This document shows, in pieces, positions 8,928 to 17,847 of a DNA stretch of 64,000 nt. The first letter of the stretch is position 1. The number at the start of each line of letters is the position of its first letter. Where the stretch lies: assembly GCF_000019685.1 (NCBI RefSeq), contig NC_011229.1, positions 248,001 through 312,000 on the forward strand, written 5' to 3'. This DNA is from Borrelia duttonii Ly (GTDB lineage Bacteria; Spirochaetota; Spirochaetia; Borreliales; Borreliaceae). A program made the position numbers and the translations under genes. The notes under the pieces were generated by a model. The model was given only the letters and a program-made list of their open reading frames with translations. It had not been told where the DNA came from and did no database searches.

Positions 8928-9005
8928 ATTACATCAAGCATAATATAAATTATTTAAAAAAGTTAATCTTAAATTAAGTCTTATCTACAATAAGGAGGTT
9001 AAAGT

Positions 9006-9767
9006 ATGGTTTACACAAAAACTCAAGAATTTATTTCAGAATTTTTAGGAACATTTATTTTACTCTCAATAGGGACAGGTTCTGTAGCTATGACAACATT
9101 ATTTCCATCAAACCCCACTATAGCTGGAGAAATAATAAATGGTGGATATACAAATATAGTGTTTGGATGGGGTTTAGGTGTAACGTTTGGGGTTTACACC
9201 GCTGCAAAAATCAGTGGCGCTCATCTAAATCCTGCAATCAGTCTTGGACTGGCAACTATTGGTAAATTTCCAAAATCAAAACTTTGTTACTATATTCCAG
9301 CCCAAATACTTGGAGCATTCTCTGGCGCATTAATGACACTTATCGTATTTTATCCCAAATGGATAGAAATAGATCCTAAATTTGAAATCACCCAGGGAAT
9401 CATGTCAACTTTTCCCGCTATTCCTGGTTTTTGGCCTGGATTTATTGATCAAATATTTGGAACATTTCTATTAATGTTTTTAGTCTTAGTTGTTGGCAAA
9501 TTTATAAAAGAAGATATTCAAAATCCATTTTTCCCTTTCATTATTGGAGCAATAGTTATAGCCATTGGAATAAGTTTTGGAGGCATGAATGGTTATGCTA
9601 TTAACCCAGCAAGAGACTTAGGCCCAAGAATATTATTATTAATAACTGGATTTAAAAATCATGGTTTTAACGACATTAATGTACTTATAATCCCCATATT
9701 GGGACCTATCATTGGTGCTAACATAGGTGCAATGGTTTATAAACTCACATTAAAAGACAAAAAATGA
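9006..9767 (+). CDS. glpF: Glycerol facilitator GlpF
   Basis: A 253-residue aquaporin-family channel with the two pore NPA motifs, in SGAHLNPAISLGL (about residue 75) and GYAINPARDLGPR (about residue 200). The Asp after the second NPAR is the mark of glycerol-conducting aquaglyceroporins. Six membrane helices plus two half-helices fit the hydrophobicity. It lets glycerol enter by diffusion so that GlpK can trap it. AAGGAGG precedes the ATG. It is the first gene of the glpFKTQD cluster. In B. burgdorferi the glp operon supports survival in the tick; transfer to this species is inference. Confidence 0.96.
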   Translation: MVYTKTQEFISEFLGTFILLSIGTGSVAMTTLFPSNPTIAGEIINGGYTNIVFGWGLGVTFGVYTAAKISGAHLNPAISLGLATIGKFPKSKLCYYIPAQILGAFSGALMTLIVFYPKWIEIDPKFEITQGIMSTFPAIPGFWPGFIDQIFGTFLLMFLVLVVGKFIKEDIQNPFFPFIIGAIVIAIGISFGGMNGYAINPARDLGPRILLLITGFKNHGFNDINVLIIPILGPIIGANIGAMVYKLTLKDKK

Positions 9768-9831
9768 TTGTAAATACAAATAATAATATTGACTATAACA
9801 CAATAATAAAGGAAAAGGAGAAAAAATTATT

Positions 9832-11322
9832 ATGAAATATATTTTATCCATAGATCAAGGAACAACTAGCTCAAGAGCAATAATCTTTGACAGAAATGCA
9901 AATATAAAAGGATTTGCACAAAAAGACTTTAAACAAATTTATCCTCATCCAAGTTGGGTTGAACACAATCCAAATGAAATATGGAGTTCTCTACTAGAAA
10001 TAATATCAGAAGCATTAGCAAATGCACGAACTCATCCTAATGAAATTGCAACAATCGGAATTACAAATCAAAGAGAAACAACTATTATTTGGGATCGCTA
10101 TACAGGCCAACCAATTTATAACGCAATAGTTTGGCAAGACAGAAGAACAGCAAAAATTTGTGATGAACTTAAAACACAGGGCAAAGACAAAATTTTCTTA
10201 GAAAAAACAGGTCTTGTACTAGATCCTTATTTTAGTGGAACAAAAATAAAATGGATACTAGATAATGTTTCACAAGCGAGAGAACGAGCAGAAAAAGGAG
10301 AATTATGTTTTGGCACAATAGATACTTGGATAATTTGGAATCTTACTAAAGGTAAAATACATATTACGGATTATTCAAATGCATCAAGAACTTTACTTTT
10401 AAATATTAATTCTCTTAATTGGGATGACGATCTACTACAAATCTTAAACATTCCAAAATCAATCTTACCTGAACTTAAACAAAGTTCAGAAATATATGGA
10501 AAAATTGACTCTTCCATAATGGGAACAGAAATCAATATTTCAGGCATTGCAGGAGACCAATTTGCAGCAACATTTGGACAATCATGTCTTCAAAAAGGAA
10601 TGGCAAAAAACACTTATGGCACCGGTTGTTTTACTACAGTTAATATAGGACATAAACCTATAATCAATGAACAAAAAATATTAACATCAATTGCATGGGT
10701 AAAAAAAAATATAACAACTTATGTTTTTGAAGGAAGTATTTTCATTGGCGGAGCTGTAATTCAATGGCTAAGAGATAATTTAGAACTATTTAAAAAAAGC
10801 AGCGATGCAGAAATACTAGCTGCCTCAGTAAATAATAATGGGGGTATCTATTTCGTACCAGCATTTGTAGGCCTTGGAACACCACATTGGGACCCTTATG
10901 CCAGAGGAACAATTATTGGACTTACAAGAAGTTCAACAAAAGAACACATTACAAGAGCTGCACTTGAAAGCATTGCTTTTCAAAGCTTTGATGTATTAAC
11001 TGAAATGAAAAATTCAATTAAAGGTTTTGATATTAAAGAACTAAGGGTTGATGGTAAAGCTAGTCAAAATAATTTACTCATGCAATTTCAAGCTGATATT
11101 TTACAATGTAATGTTGTAAGACCAAAAATCACAGAAACAACAGCTCTTGGCGCTGCATATTTGGCAGGACTTGCCATAGGATATTGGGAAAATACAGAAG
11201 AGATTACAAGTCTTTGGAAATCAGATAAAATATTTGAACCTTTAATGAAACAAAGTCAAAGGGAAGATTTGATTTATAATTGGCATAAAGCCATAAATAG
11301 GGCAAAATCTTGGATTGAATAA
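9832..11322 (+). CDS. glpK: Glycerol kinase
   Basis: A 496-residue FGGY-family kinase converting glycerol and ATP to glycerol 3-phosphate. The N terminus has the phosphate-binding DQGTTSSRAIIFD, then TNQRETTIIWDRYTG, and the C-terminal half has the adenosine-binding GTGCFTT and GLGTPHWDPYARGTIIGLTR regions. Length is normal (E. coli 502 aa). The AAGGAG site is about 11 nt from the ATG, which is long, but no better start is present. It lies 64 nt after glpF, consistent with one transcript. Confidence 0.97.
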   Translation: MKYILSIDQGTTSSRAIIFDRNANIKGFAQKDFKQIYPHPSWVEHNPNEIWSSLLEIISEALANARTHPNEIATIGITNQRETTIIWDRYTGQPIYNAIVWQDRRTAKICDELKTQGKDKIFLEKTGLVLDPYFSGTKIKWILDNVSQARERAEKGELCFGTIDTWIIWNLTKGKIHITDYSNASRTLLLNINSLNWDDDLLQILNIPKSILPELKQSSEIYGKIDSSIMGTEINISGIAGDQFAATFGQSCLQKGMAKNTYGTGCFTTVNIGHKPIINEQKILTSIAWVKKNITTYVFEGSIFIGGAVIQWLRDNLELFKKSSDAEILAASVNNNGGIYFVPAFVGLGTPHWDPYARGTIIGLTRSSTKEHITRAALESIAFQSFDVLTEMKNSIKGFDIKELRVDGKASQNNLLMQFQADILQCNVVRPKITETTALGAAYLAGLAIGYWENTEEITSLWKSDKIFEPLMKQSQREDLIYNWHKAINRAKSWIE

Positions 11323-11446
11323 TCAATCATTAATTATAATAACATTTAAAGTTAAGTGATATTGATTAAATTATAGATTAAAACATATAGAATTAATATT
11401 AAAGAAATGGAATTAATAAATTACAAAAAAATGGAGATGTTAAATT

Positions 11447-12802
11447 ATGAAAAAGATATTTAATTTTCTAAAACCAGCGCCTCACATACAAAGAGTAGAC
11501 AAGGAATTAGAAGAATCATTATATAAAAAATTAAGATTACAAATATTTCTTTCAATAATTATTGGATATGCTGGATTCTATTTAACAAGAAAGATTTTTT
11601 CATTTGTAATGCCAGAACTTGAAAAAGAAGGTTTAAATAAAAGTCAACTAGGAATCATTTTATCTGGAGTTTCAATTGCATATGGATTTTCTAAATTCAT
11701 TATGGGAAATGTCTCAGATCGCAGTAATCCTAGATATTTTCTATCACTAGGATTATCCCTAACAGCAGCAATAAGTATTATATTTGGACTATTGCCATGG
11801 AGCTCAATTGATACTTCAATTGCTATAGTATTAATGTTCATTTTAATGTTTGCAAATGGATGGATTCAAGGCATGGGATGGCCAGCATGTGGAAGAACAA
11901 TGGTTCATTGGTGGTCAAAAAAAGAAAGGGGAATAATTGTTGCTACCTGGAATGTATCTCATAATATAGGAGCAGGAATAGCTGGAATAATATCCGCACA
12001 AGCTTTATTTTACTTTAATGAATGGCAAGCCGTACTTTATGTACCAGCATTTATAGTAATAATAATTGCAATCTTTGTATTAATGACACTAAAAGACACT
12101 CCTCAATCTGTAGGATTACCCCCAATTGAAGAATATAAAAACGATTATCCTGATAACCATACAGAAGATGCAGAAAAAGAACTTAATGCAAAAGAAATAT
12201 TTATCAAACATGTACTTAATAATAAGCTACTATGGTATATAGCCATTGCTAATGCATTTGTATATTTTATAAGATATGGAATACTAGATTGGGCACCAAC
12301 ATATCTTGCACAGGTTAGAAACTTTTCTATAAAAAATTCAGGATGGGCATATTCCCTTTATGAATTTTCAGCTATCCCTGGAACACTACTTGCCGGATGG
12401 ATGTCTGATAAGGTATTTAATGGAAGAAGGTCTGAGACTGGAATAATATTTATGACTGCCACCCTTATTGCAATAATTATATATTGGCAATTACCAGAAA
12501 ATACTCCAACACTTACAACCGTTTTACTAGCAATAATAGGATTTTTAATCTACGGACCTGTTATGCTTATAGGTCTTCATGCACTCGATCTTGCACCTAA
12601 AAAAGCTGCTGGTACTGCTGCAGGATTTACGGGATTATTTGGATATATAGGAGGCTCTGTTACTGCTAGCGCCATTACAGGTTTTGTATTGCAATACTTT
12701 AGTTGGGACGTTTATTTCTATTTATTGATGATTTCATGCATATTTGCAATAACATTTATAGCATTAACATTGAAAAAAGAAAAAAACAATAAAAATAAAT
12801 AA
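11447..12802 (+). CDS. glpT: Glycerol-3-phosphate transporter GlpT (major facilitator family)
   Basis: A 451-residue MFS transporter with about 12 membrane helices, a basic N-terminal tail, GFYLTRKIFSF at the first helix, and the organophosphate:phosphate antiporter signature region WNVSHNIGAG and GMGWPACGRTMVHWWS. It exchanges glycerol 3-phosphate for phosphate. GGAG lies 9 nt before the ATG. It sits between glpK and glpQ. Relapsing-fever Borrelia carry glpT and glpQ here while Lyme Borrelia do not, so this gene is a lineage marker. The 124-nt gap after glpK has a possible TTGATT...TATAGA promoter (about 11362-11391), but it is weak. Confidence 0.93.
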   Translation: MKKIFNFLKPAPHIQRVDKELEESLYKKLRLQIFLSIIIGYAGFYLTRKIFSFVMPELEKEGLNKSQLGIILSGVSIAYGFSKFIMGNVSDRSNPRYFLSLGLSLTAAISIIFGLLPWSSIDTSIAIVLMFILMFANGWIQGMGWPACGRTMVHWWSKKERGIIVATWNVSHNIGAGIAGIISAQALFYFNEWQAVLYVPAFIVIIIAIFVLMTLKDTPQSVGLPPIEEYKNDYPDNHTEDAEKELNAKEIFIKHVLNNKLLWYIAIANAFVYFIRYGILDWAPTYLAQVRNFSIKNSGWAYSLYEFSAIPGTLLAGWMSDKVFNGRRSETGIIFMTATLIAIIIYWQLPENTPTLTTVLLAIIGFLIYGPVMLIGLHALDLAPKKAAGTAAGFTGLFGYIGGSVTASAITGFVLQYFSWDVYFYLLMISCIFAITFIALTLKKEKNNKNK

Positions 12803-12837
12803 TAATAGTTATGTTAACAATGAAAGCTTAAGAATGA

Positions 12838-12855
12838 AATATATTATAATATATT
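12838..12855. repeat. 18-bp perfect AT palindrome upstream of glpQ
   Basis: Positions 12838-12855 form an uninterrupted 18-bp palindrome made only of A and T, centred about 41 bases upstream of the glpQ ATG and containing TATAAT on both strands. It could be a -10 region, an operator or chance in AT-rich DNA. No -35 at proper spacing was found. Confidence 0.4.
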
Positions 12856-12887
12856 CATCAAAATATAAGTTATGAGAGGTTAAATTA

Positions 12888-13889
12888 ATGAAATTCAAAT
12901 TAATAATGTTTGCAATAAGTACTGTTCTTATCATTTCTTGTGCAAAAGAAAATGCAAAAATAAATAAAAAATCAGCATTAATTATAGCTCACAGAGGTGC
13001 AAGCGGATATTTACCAGAACATACATTAGAAGCCAAAGCATACGCTCATGCCTTAGGCGCTGATTATATAGAACAAGATATTGTTTTAACAAAAGATGAT
13101 ATCCCTATAGTAATGCACGATCCTGAACTAGATACAACAACAAATGTTGCAAAGCTGTTTCCAGGAAGAGCTAGAGAAAACGGAAAATATTATTCCGTCG
13201 ATTTCACATTAGCAGAAATCAAATCACTAAGCCTTAGCGAAAGATTTGATCCTGAAACACAACAACCAATATACCCTAACCGTTTTCCTGCAACAGAATA
13301 TGATTTCAAAATTCCAACCCTAGAAGAAGAAATAAAATTCATACAAGGACTAAACAAAAGCACAGGGAAAAATATTGGTATTTATCCTGAAATCAAAAAA
13401 CCACTATGGCATAAACAACAAGGTAAAGACATATCTAAAATAGTAATAGACATTCTAAATAAATATGGATACAAATCAAAAGAAGATAAAATTTATCTTC
13501 AAACATTTGATTTTGACGAAATAAAAAGAATAAGAGAAGAACTTGGATATCAGGGAAAATTGATAATGCTTGTTGGAGAAAATGACTGGGAAGAAGCACC
13601 AACAGATTATGAATACATTAAATCAGAAGAAGGTATGGCTGAGGTTGCAAAATATGCTGACGGAATTGGACCTTGGATACCCCAAATCATTATTAATGGG
13701 CAAATCACAGGTCTTATAAGTTTAGCTCATAAATATAACATGCAGGTTCATCCTTACACGTTTAGAATTGATGCATTGCCTTCATATGTAAAAGATCCAA
13801 ATGAATTATTAGAATTGTTATTTATAAAAGCTAAAGTAGATGGTCTATTTACAGACTTTGTTGACATATCAATAAAGTTTATGCAATAA
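12888..13889 (+). CDS. glpQ: Glycerophosphodiester phosphodiesterase GlpQ, probable lipoprotein
   Basis: A 333-residue GDPD-family enzyme that hydrolyses glycerophosphodiesters (for example glycerophosphocholine) to glycerol 3-phosphate and an alcohol. The catalytic core is visible: AHRGASGYLPEHTLEA (general-acid His and metal-binding Glu), the metal-binding pair EQD, and VMHDPELDTTTNV. The N terminus has a short basic region, a hydrophobic stretch and I-I-S-C at residues 15-18, fitting a Borrelia lipobox, so it is probably exported and lipid-anchored. GAGAGG precedes the ATG. GlpQ is the antigen used to tell relapsing-fever from Lyme Borrelia serologically. Its product can feed GlpT and GlpD on either side. 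Confidence 0.95.
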   Translation: MKFKLIMFAISTVLIISCAKENAKINKKSALIIAHRGASGYLPEHTLEAKAYAHALGADYIEQDIVLTKDDIPIVMHDPELDTTTNVAKLFPGRARENGKYYSVDFTLAEIKSLSLSERFDPETQQPIYPNRFPATEYDFKIPTLEEEIKFIQGLNKSTGKNIGIYPEIKKPLWHKQQGKDISKIVIDILNKYGYKSKEDKIYLQTFDFDEIKRIREELGYQGKLIMLVGENDWEEAPTDYEYIKSEEGMAEVAKYADGIGPWIPQIIINGQITGLISLAHKYNMQVHPYTFRIDALPSYVKDPNELLELLFIKAKVDGLFTDFVDISIKFMQ

Positions 13890-13922
13890 AACCATAATTT
13901 TAATAAGGAGAATATCTCATTT

Positions 13923-15485
13923 ATGCTAGAACATAAAAAAAAAGTATTGGGGGATATTGATAATCAAGACTTTGACTTAATAATAATTGGTGGAGGAGCA
14001 ACAGGCCTTGGCATTAGTGTAGATTCGATTACAAGAGGATATAAAACCTTACTTATAGAAAAAAATGACTATGCTAAAGGCACATCTTCTCGATCAACTA
14101 AATTAATACATGGGGGCGTAAGATATTTAGCACAATTTAACTTACCCTTGGTAAAAGAGGCTTTATATGAACAAGCTTTGCTTGAAATAAATGCCCCTCA
14201 CATAGTAAATAAACGTGCATTTATTACACCCATGTATAATATTTTAAGTATTCCTTATTACTATTTAGGGCTCAGTTGGTATCACAACCTTCTTGGCAAA
14301 CATAAAAAACACAAGTATAAAACAAAATTGCTATCAAAATCAGAAACAATAAAAAAAATACCAAACATTAAAACCAAAGGTCTTAAATGTTCTGTTTTAT
14401 ACTATGATGACTCGTTTGATGATGCCAGAATGGCAATTAGCATGCTTAGAACTTTTATTAATAAAGGAGGAAATGCTTTTAATTATACAGAACTTACACA
14501 ATTTATCAAAAAAAACGGTAAAATATCTGGTGCTATTATTCGAGACACAATAACTGGCAAACAAGTTACTGTTAAGAGTAAATGCATAATAAATGCAACG
14601 GGGATCTTTTCAGATAAAATTAGGAAATTAGATGACATTAATGCTTCTAATATCATAAAACCTTCTCAAGGAACTCATCTGATAATCAAAAAAGAAAAAC
14701 TAAATACACAATATGCAATGCTAATGCCTAAGATAGCTGATAAGAGAATTTTATTCACCGTACCTTGGTATGATGTCATTATCTGTGGAAGTACAGATAT
14801 AGCAATAGATAAAATCGAAGAAGAACCCAAAAGATTAGACAGTGAAATTGAATTTTTATTAAACAATATGAATAATTATTTAAATATTAAAATAAACAGA
14901 AATGATATTCTAAGCACATATGCAGGAATTAGACCATTAATAACAGACCCTAAAGGACAACAAAACACATCCAAAATATCAAGAAATGAAAAAATATTCA
15001 TATCAAACTCAAATCTCATCACAATTGCCGGGGGTAAATACACTACCTATAGAAAGATGGCTGAAAAAGCTTTAACAAAAGCAATAAACGAAAATTTAAT
15101 ACCTGCAGCAATGCCAATAACAGAAAATTTAAAAATACACGGATATATGCAACGAGAAGAAATCAACAAAATACCAGAACACTTTAGAGTCTATGGAAGC
15201 GATTTTCAATATTTAAGTAAAATGAAAGAATTTGAAAATAAAATTCATAAAGAATTACCATTAAATGAAGCTCAAATAATTTTTGCCATTGAATTTGAAC
15301 AAGCAAAAACCGTTGAAGATGTTTTATCCAGAAGAACAAGAGCACTACTCCTCAATGCAAAAGCAACAATCGAAGCTACACCAAAAGTTGCTGAAATTAT
15401 GATGCATAAACTTGGCAAATCTGAAACTTGGAAAAATGAGCAAATCAAAAACTTTAAAAAAGTAGCAAAAAAATATTTAATCTAA
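13923..15485 (+). CDS. glpD: Aerobic-type glycerol-3-phosphate dehydrogenase GlpD
   Basis: A 520-residue FAD enzyme that oxidises glycerol 3-phosphate to dihydroxyacetone phosphate, linking lipid-head glycerol to glycolysis. The dinucleotide-binding motif IIIGGGATGLG is near residue 21, followed by GTSSRSTKLIHGGVRYL, and the C-terminal FAD contact TIAGGKYTTYRKMAE near 365. The C-terminal DAO_C domain is present. AAGGAG is 12 nt from the ATG, longer than ideal. It is the last gene of the cluster and is followed at once by a strong intrinsic terminator. Confidence 0.96.
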   Translation: MLEHKKKVLGDIDNQDFDLIIIGGGATGLGISVDSITRGYKTLLIEKNDYAKGTSSRSTKLIHGGVRYLAQFNLPLVKEALYEQALLEINAPHIVNKRAFITPMYNILSIPYYYLGLSWYHNLLGKHKKHKYKTKLLSKSETIKKIPNIKTKGLKCSVLYYDDSFDDARMAISMLRTFINKGGNAFNYTELTQFIKKNGKISGAIIRDTITGKQVTVKSKCIINATGIFSDKIRKLDDINASNIIKPSQGTHLIIKKEKLNTQYAMLMPKIADKRILFTVPWYDVIICGSTDIAIDKIEEEPKRLDSEIEFLLNNMNNYLNIKINRNDILSTYAGIRPLITDPKGQQNTSKISRNEKIFISNSNLITIAGGKYTTYRKMAEKALTKAINENLIPAAMPITENLKIHGYMQREEINKIPEHFRVYGSDFQYLSKMKEFENKIHKELPLNEAQIIFAIEFEQAKTVEDVLSRRTRALLLNAKATIEATPKVAEIMMHKLGKSETWKNEQIKNFKKVAKKYLI

Positions 15486-15487
15486 TC

Positions 15488-15521
15488 AAAGGAGGATATA
15501 GTCACATCCTCCTTTATTTTT
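15488..15521 (+). terminator. Intrinsic terminator after glpD
   Basis: A perfect 10-bp stem (AAAGGAGGAT at 15488-15497 with ATCCTCCTTT at 15506-15515) closes an 8-nt loop and is followed by ATTTTTA. It begins 3 bases after the glpD stop and is the best hairpin terminator in the window. The minus-strand gene YaaR ends 60 bases further on; its own direction lacks a matching T tract. Confidence 0.9.
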
Positions 15522-15581
15522 AAATCTATAAATATCATTACATTACTACAAATATTAATTAAATATCAAAATAAACTTGGG

Positions 15582-16076
15582 TCATCTAAATAAATTTACA
15601 AGCAATCCTTGAATTTCTTCAAGACTGCTTAAAAGCTTAAATTGGGAAATCTGATTTTGCAAAACAGAATAAGCAAATTTATCAAGCTTTTCATTAATAA
15701 TTTTAATAATGCGATATTTAGGTCTCTTAAATTCACCATTCCTACCTCCTTTTTGCTCTTTAAGCGAAATAGAATTGGATAAAACAACAGATAAAAATTC
15801 ACCTATAGTTTTTTTATAAAAAATAACATTCTGACGCGAAGGTTCGCTTAACAACTTTTCACCAATATCGTTAATTTCAGCTAACATATCTTTAATTAAC
15901 TCAAGATTAAATTCACCATTTTCAAAAACAATCAAATGTTTATCTTCTTTTACAAGTTCAGATTTAAATATTGCAGAAAAAATATTTGTTTTACTAGAAT
16001 TAATTTTTTTCTTAGAAGCCTTATAGTCTTTTAAATCAAGATTAAAAGCACCTGAAACTAAATTATCAATCTTCAT
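15582..16076 (-). CDS. YaaR-family (DUF327) protein (BB0244-like)
   Basis: A 164-residue soluble helical protein. The C-terminal two thirds match the DUF327/YaaR pattern I know: the helix RQNVIFYKKTIGEFLSVVL, the basic segment KRPKYRIIKIINEKLDK, and the ending SSLEEIQGLLVNLF. YaaR proteins are of unknown function. The ATG lies 11 nt inside the end of the upstream bactofilin gene, implying translational coupling in an M23-bactofilin-YaaR operon. Family recognition is fairly secure; a cell-envelope or cytoskeleton role is only inferred from the operon. Confidence 0.75.
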   Translation of the reverse strand: MKIDNLVSGAFNLDLKDYKASKKKINSSKTNIFSAIFKSELVKEDKHLIVFENGEFNLELIKDMLAEINDIGEKLLSEPSRQNVIFYKKTIGEFLSVVLSNSISLKEQKGGRNGEFKRPKYRIIKIINEKLDKFAYSVLQNQISQFKLLSSLEEIQGLLVNLFR

Positions 16077-16617
16077 CCATCTTTCTCACATCATTAAATA
16101 AATATTTATCATTTTCACGAACACAAGTCTCCTTGTTTCGATTTTCCCATTTCATTCCCTTATTAACCTCAATCAAAATATTTTCATCAACTTTATAAGA
16201 TCCTGTATAAATCAATACATCTTTCTCGGAAAAATTAAGACTTCCTATCCCAACATTCATATATCCATCAATAATTGCACCCTCTTCAACTTCAATTGAC
16301 TTGCATGAAATATTACCAATAATGCAACCTGACTGAAAAACTTTAATTTTATTATTAGCATGCACATTGCCAAGCACTATCCCAGAAACAACAACCTCAT
16401 TTGCATTAATATTTGATTTAACCCGCCCTGTATCCCCAATTACAACCCTTTTAGTAGAATTAATAGTACCCAAAAAATCACCATCAACTCGAATAAAATT
16501 ACTTGAAACCAATTCTCCTTTAAAAAAATCGCCTTTCCCAACAATTGTCTTAACTTCATCACTCAATAAAGACGATCCAACCTTTCTATCTCTTTTAATA
16601 ACCAATAAATTTAACAT
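16066..16617 (-). CDS. Bactofilin-family cytoskeletal protein (BB0245-like)
   Basis: A 183-residue protein with a bactofilin core (about residues 25-120): short beta-helix turns such as GELVSSNFIRVDGDFLGTI, KRVVIGDTGRVKSNI and AIIDGYMNVGI. A polar, basic tail of about 60 residues follows. Its start codon directly follows the stop of an M23 endopeptidase, and its end overlaps the YaaR gene. Bactofilin next to an M23 hydrolase is a known pairing (for example CcmA with Csd1 in Helicobacter pylori), where it controls cell shape; the same role here is inference. No good ribosome-binding site, so coupling to the upstream gene is likely. Confidence 0.82.
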   Translation of the reverse strand: MLNLLVIKRDRKVGSSLLSDEVKTIVGKGDFFKGELVSSNFIRVDGDFLGTINSTKRVVIGDTGRVKSNINANEVVVSGIVLGNVHANNKIKVFQSGCIIGNISCKSIEVEEGAIIDGYMNVGIGSLNFSEKDVLIYTGSYKVDENILIEVNKGMKWENRNKETCVRENDKYLFNDVRKMDED

Positions 16618-17643
16618 CTATTTAGAAGCCCCCGTAGCCAAATTTAAATACATATCAGGATTTACAACTTGAGATCCTATGCGAACTTCATAATGAAGAT
16701 GTGGACCTGTAGAATATCCTGTTTGCCCCAAAAAACCAATAACTTGACCCTTTCTCACATAAGAACCCTTTGAAATATTCAATCTAGACATGTGTGCATA
16801 AAGCGTTGAAAGTCCATATTTATGTTTAATTTGGACAAAATTACCATAACCTGTCACTTGATAACTAGCTCTTACAACCTCACCATCAGCCGCCGCAACA
16901 ATGGCTGTTCCAATCCTAACCCCTGCAATATCTATTCCCTTATGAATATACCACTGTCTAGTAAAAGGCTCAATAGCTGGACCAAAATGCAAAGAGACGA
17001 TACCATTTCCTTTAATAATAGGCCAAAGCGAAGGAATATCATTCAATAATTTATTTTGAGAATGAAGCAATCTAACTATATTCTTAAGAGGCGAAATTGA
17101 CCCTTCAATCGTGTTCTTAACATTCTTAAGATCATTTAATTCCTTAAACGAATTGGCCTCTAACATTTGTAAATCAATAAAATCTGCAAGATCTCCATCT
17201 AATTTACTTCTATTCAAACCAACATTATTCTCCTTGATTCTTAAAGAAGAACTAAGTTCATCTAAAACTTTAGAAAAATTATTAGAAACAGAATTAATCT
17301 CCACAACTGTATTTCTAAAATCCTCAATCTCAGACTCTGCAAGTGCATAATTTTTTTCAGTAGAATTAACAATAGATTTAAGAGTAACATAATTAACAGC
17401 AAGAAAAATAAATCCTATAAAAATTACAAAGAAAAATACACAAAATAAAAATAAAGTAAAAAAAGAAATCTTTATATTCTTGACATTCCCTCTAACATGA
17501 GGAATAATCATAAAGCTAATATTTTGTTTAAAAAAAGAACAAATATGACTCAAAAATTTAAAAAAAGAACTAAAAATTGTAAAAAAGATCCTATCTAATT
17601 TTTTCAAAAATGATAAAATTCTAAAACCTCTTTTATCTTTCAT
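16618..17643 (-). CDS. Membrane-anchored M23-family peptidoglycan endopeptidase (BB0246-like)
   Basis: A 341-residue protein with a basic cytoplasmic N terminus, one membrane helix (about 55-85), a coiled-coil-like periplasmic part (about 90-200) and a C-terminal LytM/M23 domain (about 225-335). Zinc ligands are seen in HKGID and in TGPHLHYEVR, and the active-site region TLYAHMSRL is present. It is likely a D,D- or D,L-endopeptidase acting on the cell wall. GAGGG precedes the ATG. It is first in the operon with the bactofilin and YaaR genes. It is one of three M23 proteins here. Confidence 0.88.
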   Translation of the reverse strand: MKDKRGFRILSFLKKLDRIFFTIFSSFFKFLSHICSFFKQNISFMIIPHVRGNVKNIKISFFTLFLFCVFFFVIFIGFIFLAVNYVTLKSIVNSTEKNYALAESEIEDFRNTVVEINSVSNNFSKVLDELSSSLRIKENNVGLNRSKLDGDLADFIDLQMLEANSFKELNDLKNVKNTIEGSISPLKNIVRLLHSQNKLLNDIPSLWPIIKGNGIVSLHFGPAIEPFTRQWYIHKGIDIAGVRIGTAIVAAADGEVVRASYQVTGYGNFVQIKHKYGLSTLYAHMSRLNISKGSYVRKGQVIGFLGQTGYSTGPHLHYEVRIGSQVVNPDMYLNLATGASK

Positions 17644-17847
17644 TACAAACCCTCACCACAACATCAATCAATAAAATTTAAACATAAAAAACTTATAAGA
17701 TTTAACTTAATGTTGAACATTAAATAATACCATCAAATTAAAAAATTTACCCTTAAGTATAATACTCTCTTAATCAAATTATAAATTATTTCTATAAACG
17801 TAACAGAAATATCAAAAATATACATAAATGATTTACTATTATATACA

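Larger units (their letters stand above)
8276..9005 (+). other. Long intergenic and leader region upstream of glpF
   Basis: About 730 bases separate the deoxynucleoside kinase start from glpF, by far the longest gap in an otherwise packed window. It contains a near-consensus promoter (8420-8448), an unrecognised 140-codon ORF (8505-8927) and the strong glpF ribosome-binding site TAAGGAGG ending near 8999. The first 140 bases are A/T tracts, probably carrying the minus-strand promoter of the kinase gene. I see no GC-rich hairpin followed by T residues, so no intrinsic attenuator is obvious. Confidence 0.6.
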
